Assembly: GCF_038087665.1 (NCBI RefSeq)
Contig: NZ_CP149925.1
Location: forward strand, 3,286,801 to 3,350,800
Length of the DNA stretch: 64,000 bases
Direction: 5' to 3'
DNA from: Gallaecimonas sp. GXIMD4217
GTDB taxonomy: Bacteria; Pseudomonadota; Gammaproteobacteria; Enterobacterales; Gallaecimonadaceae
In this document: one piece after another, positions 21,735-31,659 of the stretch
Layout of the letters: each line of letters starts with the position of its first letter
How positions within the stretch are numbered: position 1 is the stretch's first letter
Translations under genes and position numbers: made by a program
The notes under the pieces: model-generated
Seen by the model: the letters and a program-made list of their open reading frames with translations, nothing else
Told to the model about the DNA's origin: nothing
The model's database searches: none

Positions 21735-21735
<1 letters not shown>
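21097..21735 (-). CDS. rsmG: 16S rRNA (guanine527-N7)-methyltransferase
   Basis: RsmG methylates G527 of 16S rRNA in the small subunit. The 212-residue protein has the SAM-binding motif [15 protein letters not shown] and [15 protein letters not shown] and VVSRAFAS, all conserved in the family. It overlaps the mnmG stop by one base and is cotranscribed with it. Confidence 0.97.
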
Positions 21736-23624
<1,889 letters not shown>

Positions 23625-23689
23625 CCCGTCACCTTTTTACGCAAACCAAAGCCAAGAAGGAAAAGCCCTACATTGTAGATCGGAAGCAG

Positions 23690-23978
23690 GTATCGCTGGA
23701 AGTGGATAGGATCGCGGCGGATCCCAGTATTAGATCAAAGATCTTTTTAAAGATCCTTATTGTTTGATCTATTAGATCCTCGTCGATCTGTGGGTAAGCC
23801 TAAAAAGCCTATGTATGGCAGGATCTTGGGCGCGATCGCAGCTTGTGGAAAGATCGGGATCTAAGGGGGGATTGCCTGGGATCTAAATGGCGCTTTATCC
23901 ACAGCACCCAGGAGGAGGTGATCTTATCCTTGGGGAAAAACCAGTTTGTTCACACAAAAGATCATGGTTTATCCACAA
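23690..23978. other. Chromosomal replication origin oriC
   Basis: The gene-free stretch between mnmG and mioC has the organisation of gammaproteobacterial oriC. About 17 GATC sites fall within about 320 bp (23678-23996). An AT-rich unwinding region at about 23730-23778 contains repeats of the GATCT-plus-T/A-run type. Perfect DnaA boxes TTATCCACA are at 23895-23903 and 23969-23977. A near-perfect inverted box (TTACCCACA) is at 23789-23797, and weaker 7/9 inverted boxes are at 23844-23852 and 24003-24011. E. coli oriC occupies the same mnmG-mioC position. Confidence 0.95.
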
Positions 23979-24005
23979 TAAAAAAGCCGGAGGATCTCCG
24001 GCTGT
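23978..24005 (-). terminator. Terminator of mioC at the edge of oriC
   Basis: Stem AGCCGGAG / CTCCGGCT followed on the minus strand by a run of six T. It would stop mioC transcription before it enters oriC. Confidence 0.8.
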
Positions 24006-24020
24006 GGAAGACCAAGGTGT

Positions 24021-24458
24021 TCAGATCCTGTCCAGATGATCCTTCAGCCAGGCCTCGGCGGTTTCTTCCGGCAGGGCCGGATCCTGGACATCGATATCCA
24101 GCCTTGGCCAAAGGGGTTTGGCCTGGCAGGCCAGCAGCTGTTGCTCCAGGGTTTTGCCGCCCTGGCAGAAGGTGTCGTAGCTGGAGTCGCCCAGGGCGAA
24201 GACGGCAAAGCGCACCAGGCCGAGGTCGGGCTGGCTGGCCAGTTGCTCGGAAAAGGGCTGGATGTTGTCCGGCAGTTCGCCGGCGCCATGGGTGGAGGTG
24301 CAGATCAGCCAGGTGCCTTCCCTGGGCAGTTGGGCCAGTGTGGGCTCCAGGTGGATCTGGGGATCGTGGCCCTGGGCCTTGAGCAGATCGGCCAGGGCGT
24401 CGGCCACGTACTCGGCGGCGCCCAGCATGGACCCCACCAGGATATGGATCTGAGACAA
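24021..24458 (-). CDS. mioC: Flavodoxin-like protein MioC
   Basis: This 145-residue flavodoxin binds FMN. The phosphate-binding loop is VGSMLGAAEYVAD at the N-terminus; CTSTHGAGELPDN and FALGDSSYDTFC are the two other flavin loops. MioC homologues support electron transfer for biotin synthase, and the gene marks the right side of oriC in this group. It is transcribed toward oriC. Confidence 0.94.
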   Translation of the reverse strand: MSQIHILVGSMLGAAEYVADALADLLKAQGHDPQIHLEPTLAQLPREGTWLICTSTHGAGELPDNIQPFSEQLASQPDLGLVRFAVFALGDSSYDTFCQGGKTLEQQLLACQAKPLWPRLDIDVQDPALPEETAEAWLKDHLDRI

Positions 24459-24528
24459 GTGATTCTCCTGCGAATGCCAGTTTGGGGCCCATCATAGGGG
24501 CTGGCCGGTTGGCTGTCAGCCGTCTGGA

Positions 24529-25341
<813 letters not shown>

Positions 25342-25343
25342 GG

Positions 25344-27014
25344 TCAGCCTCCTTCCGCCAGCAACAACTGCGGCTGCTGGCCGTCGGCCAGGGTGTTGAG
25401 GTGGATGGTGGTCTGCGGGCCGACGACGCCATCGGCCTTGATGCCCTGGCTGAACTGGAACTGGCGGACCTGGCGGACCAGCCGGTCATCATAAAAATAG
25501 GTGTCTTCGCCATAGGGGCTTCGCTTCTGCAGGGCCGCCAGGCGCTGATCCAGCCAGCGGATCTGGGACCCGGCGCTGCCGGGGCGGATCGGGCTGTCGT
25601 AGCCGGGCGGCATCTGCCAAAACAGGGTGTAGCTGCCCGGCCACCACAGGGCCAGGGCATCCAGCTCCACCTGCTTCATTTCTCCCGCCAGCAGGATCTG
25701 CGCCCTGTGCCCGGTCATGCTGAGCAGGGTGACATGGAACTCCTGGCCGTCGGCATTGAACATCTTGAGCACCGCCGGGCGGTTCAGGCGCCGCAGGGAA
25801 TCGATGTCCCCCTGCTGGAACAGGCAGCCCAGGCCGTGCTCCCGGGCAAACTGGCAGACGATGGGATTGTCGGCCGGCTTGTAGTCCAGGCCCCAGAGCT
25901 TGAACAGGGCCCGGTAGGCGATGGCGGCGTTGAGCTCCAGGGGGATGTCTTCCGGCCATTGCCAGTTGGCGGGGTTACTGAGCAGCGGCTCCGGGGCTGG
26001 TGGCTGTTCGGGTTCGGGCTGTGGAGCCGGCGTTGCTGGCAGTGCCAGGGGCACGGGCTGGCGGGCCTGTTCAAGGCTCATGGGGGATGTCAGCCAGCTC
26101 GGATTGAAGTAAAGCGCGGCGGCAAAGGAGGCGGCGGCTAGGGAAGCACCACCCAGCAGCCATCTCGGCAGGCCAGTACCCGGCTGAGGCCTGACCGGCT
26201 TGGCCCTGATGCCGAATACCTCCCTGGCGGCTTTTTCCAGGGTGCTTCTTTTGACCTTGGTATGGCGATGCACATAGGTGCCGAGCAGAGCCCTGTCGCA
26301 CAGCACGTTGACCAGGCGGGGAATGCCGCCGGTAAGGCGGTGCAGGCGTTTCACAATGGCCGGACTGAACAGCTCCCCCTCCAGGCCGGCGATGCTGAGG
26401 CGATGCTTCACATAGGCCTGGAGTTCGGGCTCGGAAAGGGGGCCCAGGTGAAAGCGGGCGGTGATGCGCTGGGCCAGTTGCCGCAGCTCCGGCTTTTCCA
26501 GTTTGTCCAACAGCTCCGGCTGGCCAAGCAGGATGATCTGCAGCAGCTTGCTGGTGTTGGTTTCCAGGTTGGTCAGCAGCCGCAGCTGCTCCAGCACGTC
26601 GCCACTGAGGTTCTGGGCCTCGTCGATGATCAGTACCGTATGCCCGCCCTGGGCATGGGTCTTGAGCAGGTGCTGGTTGAGGGCATCCACATAGTATTTG
26701 AGGCGTTCTTCCCGGTCCGGGTAGGGGATGCGCAGCTCATCGCAGATGGCCTGCAGCAGCTCCAGCACGCTGAACTTGGGGTTGAGGATCACCGCCAGCT
26801 CGGTGTTGTCCGGCAGCTGCTCCAGCAGGCAACGGCAAACGGTGGTCTTGCCGGTGCCCACTTCGCCGGTCAGCAGCACGAAACCGCTGTTGTTCTGGAT
26901 GCCGTACAGCAGGTGGGCCAGGGCTTCCCGGTGTTGCTGGCTCAGGTACAGGTACCTGGGGTCCGGTGCAATGGAAAACGGCGGCTCGCTCAGACCAAAG
27001 TAGTTGTTGTACAT
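25344..27014 (-). CDS. gspA: Type II secretion ATPase GspA (ExeA-like)
   Basis: The 556-residue protein has an N-terminal AAA+ ATPase (Walker A GEVGTGKTT near residue 50; Walker B VLIIDEAQN), a membrane helix at about 285-305 and a periplasmic part. The C-terminal segment (VRQFQFSQGIKADGVVGPQTTIHLNTL) is a peptidoglycan-binding domain. ExeA/GspA with GspB remodels peptidoglycan for secretin assembly. The gspAB pair is 22 kb from the gspE-D operon, as is common. It is divergent from the VpsR-like regulator. Confidence 0.93.
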   Translation of the reverse strand: MYNNYFGLSEPPFSIAPDPRYLYLSQQHREALAHLLYGIQNNSGFVLLTGEVGTGKTTVCRCLLEQLPDNTELAVILNPKFSVLELLQAICDELRIPYPDREERLKYYVDALNQHLLKTHAQGGHTVLIIDEAQNLSGDVLEQLRLLTNLETNTSKLLQIILLGQPELLDKLEKPELRQLAQRITARFHLGPLSEPELQAYVKHRLSIAGLEGELFSPAIVKRLHRLTGGIPRLVNVLCDRALLGTYVHRHTKVKRSTLEKAAREVFGIRAKPVRPQPGTGLPRWLLGGASLAAASFAAALYFNPSWLTSPMSLEQARQPVPLALPATPAPQPEPEQPPAPEPLLSNPANWQWPEDIPLELNAAIAYRALFKLWGLDYKPADNPIVCQFAREHGLGCLFQQGDIDSLRRLNRPAVLKMFNADGQEFHVTLLSMTGHRAQILLAGEMKQVELDALALWWPGSYTLFWQMPPGYDSPIRPGSAGSQIRWLDQRLAALQKRSPYGEDTYFYDDRLVRQVRQFQFSQGIKADGVVGPQTTIHLNTLADGQQPQLLLAEGG

Positions 27015-27181
27015 GGTGGCACCCGGGCGTTCATTTAGCTTAAGTATATTTTTGATTTGCCGGCCTGCCCGGATCGGGCCCTATGCCCATGTGAAGGAGC
27101 TGTGATCCAGGGCCCGCGGTCGGCGTTGCCCCTGGACTACACTAGGAAAGTACCAAGAGAGGGATAAAAAGGCTGGAACCC

Positions 27182-28537
27182 ATGAGTGAAGGGCGCAATA
27201 ACAGCCTCCCGGTTAGGAAGGCACTCTTTCTGGATGTGTCACCGTCTGAACGGCTCCCTGCCCTGGATTTTGCCGGCTGGTCCGTGGACAGGGTCACCGA
27301 CCCCGGCCTGGCCAAGGAAAAGCTCAGGGAGCAGGAATACCATGTGGGCCTGGCTCACCTCAGCGATCTGACCGATGAGTTGCAGGATGAAATAGAGGAA
27401 CTGTTCTGCAATGGTCAGAGAACGGCCTGGATAGCCCTGACCCATCCGGAAGACCTCGGTAATCACGACTTCTGCCGACTGCTCTACGAATACTTCTACG
27501 ACTACTACACCCTGCCCCTGCCCGATAACCCCACCCAGCTCAAGGCCACTCTGGGCCATGCCTATGGCCTGGCCAAGCTGCGCAAGCTCGGTGAGGTGCA
27601 GCTGTCGCACCTGGACGAGTGCCAGATGGTGGGCGCCAGCGATGCCATTCGCCATATCTTCCGGCAGATCCGCAAGGTCGCCAACGTGGACGCGCCCGTC
27701 CTGATCCGCGGTGAGAGCGGCACCGGCAAGGAGCTGATCGCCAAGGCCATCCACCAGCGCTCCAGTCGTCGCCATCAGCCCTTTGTGGCGGTCAACTGCG
27801 GGGCCCTGCCGGATACCCTGATCCACTCGGAGCTGTTCGGCCACGAAAAGGGCTCCTTCACCGGCGCCCACAAGCGCAAGATCGGCCGCATCGAGGCGGC
27901 CCAGGGCGGCACCATCTTCCTGGACGAAATGGGCGACCTGCCGCTGGATCTGCAGGTGAACCTGCTGCGCTTTTTGCAGGAAAGCACCATAGAGCGGGTG
28001 GGCAGCAACGACAGCCTGCCCATAGACGCCCGGGTGATCGTGGCCACCAATGTGGATCTGGAAAAGGCGGTGGAGCAGGGCCGTTTCCGTGAAGATCTCT
28101 ACTACCGCCTCAATGTGCTGCGCATCGAGGTGCCCAGGCTGGCGGATCGTAACGGTGACATAGAGCTGCTGGCGCGCTTTTTCTTCCAGAAGTTCAAGCT
28201 GGACAGCAATGTGCTGGCCAAGGGCTTCAGCCAGCGTGCCATCCACGCCATGAACCACTACAGCTGGCCTGGCAATGTGCGTGAAATGATCAACCGTATC
28301 CGCAGGGCCCTGGTGATGAGCGAGAACCGCCTGATCACCCCGGAAGATCTCGGCCTCAAGGCCAGCGACAGCCGCACCGTGGTACCGTCCCTGGAAGAGT
28401 CACGCAACCTGGCGGAGAAGGAGGCCATTCTGGGCGCCCTGTCGTTCTGCCAGAACAATATTTCCGAGACGGCCCGCTGCCTGGAGGTGTCGCGGGTGAC
28501 CCTTTACCGGCTGATGGACAAGTACGAGATCCGCTGA
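27182..28537 (+). CDS. VpsR-like sigma-54-type transcriptional activator (enhancer-binding protein)
   Basis: The 451-residue protein has a degenerate receiver-like N-terminal domain (1-140), a AAA+ domain and a Fis-type HTH (NNISETARCLEVSRVTLYRL). Walker A GESGTGKE is at 177-184 and Walker B TIFLDE at 244-249. The sigma-54 contact loop reads GSFTGA (224-229) where the usual form is GAFTGA. The overall plan and N-terminal domain resemble Vibrio VpsR, a c-di-GMP-binding activator of matrix genes. Five sigma-54-type promoters lie within 22 kb. It is the obvious candidate to control them, but binding is not shown by sequence. Confidence 0.85.
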   Translation: MSEGRNNSLPVRKALFLDVSPSERLPALDFAGWSVDRVTDPGLAKEKLREQEYHVGLAHLSDLTDELQDEIEELFCNGQRTAWIALTHPEDLGNHDFCRLLYEYFYDYYTLPLPDNPTQLKATLGHAYGLAKLRKLGEVQLSHLDECQMVGASDAIRHIFRQIRKVANVDAPVLIRGESGTGKELIAKAIHQRSSRRHQPFVAVNCGALPDTLIHSELFGHEKGSFTGAHKRKIGRIEAAQGGTIFLDEMGDLPLDLQVNLLRFLQESTIERVGSNDSLPIDARVIVATNVDLEKAVEQGRFREDLYYRLNVLRIEVPRLADRNGDIELLARFFFQKFKLDSNVLAKGFSQRAIHAMNHYSWPGNVREMINRIRRALVMSENRLITPEDLGLKASDSRTVVPSLEESRNLAEKEAILGALSFCQNNISETARCLEVSRVTLYRLMDKYEIR

Positions 28538-28568
28538 ATCTGTAAAGCTGTATCAGCACTGAAACAAA

Positions 28569-28596
28569 AAAAGCGGCCCTGGCGGCCGCTTTTATC
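28569..28596 (+). terminator. Terminator of the VpsR-like regulator gene
   Basis: Stem AAGCGGCC / GGCCGCTT followed by TTTTATCTTG, 33 bp after the stop codon. Confidence 0.8.
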
Positions 28597-28629
28597 TTGT
28601 TTGCCTTGGAGATCAGTACCTTGTCTAAC

Positions 28630-28644
28630 TGGCACTATGCTTGC
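28630..28644 (+). promoter_or_regulatory. Sigma-54 (-24/-12) promoter downstream of the regulator
   Basis: TGGCAC-TATGC-TTGC matches the TGGCAC-N5-TTGC consensus, with the invariant GG and GC 10 bp apart. A degenerate copy of the palindrome found at the DUF11 promoters (8 of 12 half-site bases, 28548-28567) is centred 74 bp upstream of the GG. That is the same spacing as at the DUF11 promoters. The first reading frame downstream is the small ORF at 28684. Confidence 0.6.
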
Positions 28645-28683
28645 CTCGATCTTCTGTGGATGTCGTAACGAGAGATCACGCCA

Positions 28684-28884
28684 GTGGCACGGAGTCAATT
28701 GCACCATATAGAACTCAACCCTGGCGCCAGGGAGCGATTCCGGCAGCAGGCGGCCTGTACCCGTCGCCTGCTGTACGGCGCCGCCCTGGCCAACCACAGG
28801 GACCGCCTCAAGCTCCTTTACGGTGAGCAGACCGTCGTCCTGTGGGACGAATGCTGTGGCCGTTGTCACCATCCCCTGGACTGA
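28684..28884 (+). CDS. Small hypothetical protein (66 residues, Cys/His-rich C-terminus)
   Basis: I do not recognise this product. It would start at GTG (the only start in frame after a stop at 28666) with GAGAG about 9 nt upstream, and ends CCGRCHHPLD. It is basic in the middle and has no membrane helix or signal peptide. Its support is position: it follows a well-matched sigma-54 promoter 40 bp upstream. It could instead be an untranslated transcript. Confidence 0.35.
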   Translation: MARSQLHHIELNPGARERFRQQAACTRRLLYGAALANHRDRLKLLYGEQTVVLWDECCGRCHHPLD

Positions 28885-29012
28885 TAGCCGGATTGTGAGC
28901 CTCTTCTCAAAAGGCGAACTTTTGAACAAAGGTAGCCAGGCTAGTGGAGCCATCAGTCTTGCTACCGCAATCCCTAATAAACTCATTCTGTTAGCGCTGC
29001 TTTTGCCCTGCA

Positions 29013-29099
29013 GGGTTAGTATTCACTAGTCGACACTGCCCTTGGGCAAGCCCGCCCTGTATATTTTTCATTCATCTTGGCCGTGATAGAGTGCCGGTC
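29013..29099 (+). promoter_or_regulatory. Promoter region of metalloprotease A
   Basis: This segment is closely repeated upstream of the paralogue (about 35484-35570). The best promoter match is an extended -10, TGATAGAGT (29084-29092), which reads TGGTACAGT in the second copy; no good -35 is seen. Transcription would start near 29099, making a leader of about 265 nt. Confidence 0.45.
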
Positions 29100-29210
29100 C
29101 GCTTCGAACAAAGAGGCGGTATAAGGTCGCTTACGGCAGGACGAGTCGATGTGTATCGACCGGCCGTATGAGCCGACAGGATGTAGCGCAAGCGCCACAG
29201 ATTGACCAAG
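29098..29210 (+). ncRNA. Unrecognised structured leader element upstream of the GEMM riboswitch (copy A)
   Basis: The stretch folds into a 7-bp hairpin (CCGCTTC / GAGGCGG, one wobble) followed by a multi-stem domain. That domain is closed by GGTC / GACC, with TACGGC / GCCGTA enclosing the hairpin GTCGAT-GTGT-ATCGAC. A further small stem (TGT.GCG-CAAG-CGC.ACA) follows. The second copy at 35570-35680 keeps all these stems; one base change there turns a U-A into a U-G pair. I cannot match it to a known riboswitch class. Confidence 0.45.
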
Positions 29211-29362
29211 AAAGATCCTCTCCCGAAAAGGCAAACTCCGTGTAAGCGGAGGGCGCAAAGCCATGGGTCCCACGTGGACAGCCAGGCTGCCGAAAGAGAG
29301 AATCCCGTCAATGGGCCGGCGCCTGTTTGAGGATCTTTCCCCTGTATTTTGGAGGAAGACCC
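29210..29362 (+). promoter_or_regulatory. Cyclic-di-GMP-I (GEMM) riboswitch with translational expression platform, copy A
   Basis: The aptamer (about 29218-29300) has the GEMM hallmarks in order: GGCAAAC, a P1b hairpin capped by a GUAA tetraloop, GGCGCAAAGCC, GGGTC...GGAC, and AGCCAGGCTGCCG. P1 is CTCTC (29218-29222) with GAGAG (29296-29300). GAAAGATCCTC (29210-29220) is perfectly complementary to GAGGATCTTTC (29329-29339) and overlaps P1. The latter strand's TCTTTCCCC (29334-29342) can instead pair with the Shine-Dalgarno GGAGGAAGA (29351-29359). Ligand binding should therefore free the strand that hides the ribosome site (OFF switch, inferred). Confidence 0.88.
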
Positions 29363-31615
29363 TTGAAAGCCGTGCCGACTCACAAGAACAAGATCCTCGC
29401 CGCCCTGGGGCTGAGCACCGCCCTGCTGGGCCCATCTTATGCGGCCGTAACCCCGGCCTTGGGCGAGGAGCGAGTCCTCGTCATGATGGTGAACTTCCAG
29501 GACGATCCCGACAACAAGCCCTGGTCAATGGACGAGATCCAGAAGGCGGTTTTTCAAGATACCAGTGATTTTTATCAGGATGCCTCGGCCAACCAGCTAT
29601 GGCTCAGTGGCGATGTCAATGACTGGCATACGGTGTCGTTGGACAGTACCCAGTGCGATATCAATGAACTGGCGTCTCAGGCAAACGGCCAGGCCTTATC
29701 GAATGGCTATGATGCCGCCGACTACGATCTGGTGATCTATTTCCACCCCAAGAATGCCTGCGGCTGGGCCGGTCAGGGAACTGTCGGTAGCCATGGCCGC
29801 CGAGTGTTCATGAACGGCTCCAAAGGCCTGGGCACCCTGGGCCATGAGATAGGTCACACCTTTGGCTTGCGTCATGCCCATGGTTTGGATTGCGGCGATC
29901 AGGTGACTGAGGGGAATTGCCGCAGCTTCGAATACGGTGATCTGTACGACATCATGGGTACTGGGGTTGCGTATCTGTCGGTCTTCAACCAGGAGCTGCT
30001 CGGTTGGCAGCCTGATGTCCAGGTCGCCACCAATGGCCTTTACGAACTGTCCCCTTTTACCAGCGATACCGGTCCCGTTGCTCTGAAAGTGCCAGCCGGC
30101 GTGGATGAGCAAAGTGGTGCTCAGCGGTGGCTTTATCTCGAATATCGACAAGCCGATGGGTATGACGCCTGGATGGTGGAACGGACAACAGCAACGTCCG
30201 GCATCCTGGTACGTAGTGTCGTGGAAGGCGACGCCAACAGCAGTATGCTGTTGGATATGACGCCGGGGTCCGATTTGATCCGAGACTTCAATGATGCGGC
30301 CCTGGTCACTGGCCAGTATTATGTCGATCCCCAGTCCGGTGCCAGCATCAGTGTCGAATCCGTCTCGGCGACGGGGGCCACCGTCTATGTCAACGCATCC
30401 GAGCCGCAATGTGTCAGCATGCAGCCCAGCCTTGCCCTTGAACCAGCGGTAAGCGACGCCCTCAATGCCGGGGCCAGCTACACCTACCAGGTGACTGTGG
30501 CCAATAACGACGATACCCAGTGCCAGGCAAGGTCCTTCGCGCTTTCAAGTGAGCTTCCTGCCGGCTGGTCCGGGAGCTTTGCAGCCACGAATATGACGTT
30601 GGCGCCTGGTGAGTCGACCACTGCCAGCTTTTCCGTCACTTCAGACCGTCAGGCTGGTGCAGGCGACTACGAGTTGCTGATCGAGGTCACGTCCGACGGC
30701 AAGTCCACCACTGCTCCGGCGACCTTTGTCGTGGTGGCAGAAAACAGTGTGCCAATGGCATTGAATGATGAAGCTGCGACCGGCTTTGAACAGCCGGTTA
30801 CCATTGCGGTGCTGGCCAACGACAAGGATCCCGACGGCGACCCCCTGGCCGTGACCGCTGTGAGCGGTGTCAACGGCAGTGCTCGCATCAACAATGACGG
30901 CACCATTACTTTCACGCCCGCGCTTGGCTTTAGTGGCTCCGAGGTATTCAATTACAGCATTTCCGACGGCCGTGGTGGCAGCGCCTCGGCGCTGGTCACG
31001 GTGACTGTTGCCGAACCGGCCAACCAGGCGCCCAGAGCGGCAAACGACGAGGCCAGCACCGGCCATGGCCAGGCCGTGACCATCCCGGTGCTGGCCAATG
31101 ACAGCGATCCCGACGGTGACAGCCTCACGGTGACTGGGGTGACCGGTGTCAATGGCGCGGCGGTGATCAATGAAGACGGCAGCATCACCTTTACCCCGGC
31201 CAGCGGCTTCAGCGGCACCGAAACCTTCAGCTACCAGGTTGCTGACGGCCGAGGCGGTCATGCCACTGCCGGCGTGGCGGTGTCCGTTGCAGCACCTATC
31301 AACAACGCGCCGATAGCCATGGACGACCAGGCCAGCACCGATGGCAAGTCCACCCTGGTGATCCCGGTGCTTGTCAATGACTACGATCCCGAAGGCGATA
31401 AGCTGCTGATCAGCGGCTATACCCAGGGCAGTAAAGGGACGGTCAGCCTGGGAAGTAATGGAACCCTCGTCTACAATCCGGGCCGCAAGTTCCGGGGTAG
31501 CGACAGCTTCAGCTACCAGATCACGGATGGTGAACTAAAGGCTACGGCAACTGTGACTGTCAGCCTCCAGGCCGATGGCGGAGGTGGCAAGGGCGGTAAG
31601 GGCCGGAACAAATAA
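29363..31615 (+). CDS. Secreted M11-type (gametolysin-like) zinc metalloprotease A with cadherin-like repeats
   Basis: The 750-residue protein starts at TTG, 6 nt after GGAGGA; the upstream ATG would run through the riboswitch stem. It has a signal peptide (KILAALGLSTALLGPSYA) and the zinc motif HEIGHTFGLRH at 161-171 with a Met-turn LYDIMGTG. The M11-like catalytic domain runs to about 345. A NEW3-like domain (about 355-460) is followed by three roughly 95-residue Ig/cadherin-like repeats (VLANDxDPDGD, GFSGxExFxYxxxDG) and a GGGKGGKGRNK tail. Unlike its paralogue it lacks a propeptide. It is probably a type II secretion substrate. Confidence 0.85.
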   Translation: MKAVPTHKNKILAALGLSTALLGPSYAAVTPALGEERVLVMMVNFQDDPDNKPWSMDEIQKAVFQDTSDFYQDASANQLWLSGDVNDWHTVSLDSTQCDINELASQANGQALSNGYDAADYDLVIYFHPKNACGWAGQGTVGSHGRRVFMNGSKGLGTLGHEIGHTFGLRHAHGLDCGDQVTEGNCRSFEYGDLYDIMGTGVAYLSVFNQELLGWQPDVQVATNGLYELSPFTSDTGPVALKVPAGVDEQSGAQRWLYLEYRQADGYDAWMVERTTATSGILVRSVVEGDANSSMLLDMTPGSDLIRDFNDAALVTGQYYVDPQSGASISVESVSATGATVYVNASEPQCVSMQPSLALEPAVSDALNAGASYTYQVTVANNDDTQCQARSFALSSELPAGWSGSFAATNMTLAPGESTTASFSVTSDRQAGAGDYELLIEVTSDGKSTTAPATFVVVAENSVPMALNDEAATGFEQPVTIAVLANDKDPDGDPLAVTAVSGVNGSARINNDGTITFTPALGFSGSEVFNYSISDGRGGSASALVTVTVAEPANQAPRAANDEASTGHGQAVTIPVLANDSDPDGDSLTVTGVTGVNGAAVINEDGSITFTPASGFSGTETFSYQVADGRGGHATAGVAVSVAAPINNAPIAMDDQASTDGKSTLVIPVLVNDYDPEGDKLLISGYTQGSKGTVSLGSNGTLVYNPGRKFRGSDSFSYQITDGELKATATVTVSLQADGGGGKGGKGRNK

Positions 31616-31616
31616 G

Positions 31617-31644
31617 GAAACGGCGGGGATATCCCCGCCGTTTT
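31617..31644. terminator. Bidirectional terminator between metalloprotease A and DUF11 protein 1
   Basis: A perfect palindrome AACGGCGGGGATATCCCCGC... at 31619-31642 is flanked by A-rich and T-rich sequence; it serves both convergent genes. Confidence 0.85.
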
Positions 31645-31659
31645 TACTTAAGTACGTTA

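Noticed and set aside
28504..28986. A 160-residue minus-strand ORF over the small ORF and the end of the regulator
   Set aside because: It runs through the regulator's terminator hairpin, has no recognisable domain and no ribosome site; the sigma-54 promoter supports the plus strand.
29263..29568. Plus-strand frame starting inside the GEMM aptamer, upstream of protease A (and its copy at 35734)
   Set aside because: It is out of frame with the protease, overlaps aptamer and coding sequence, and conservation is explained by the RNA.
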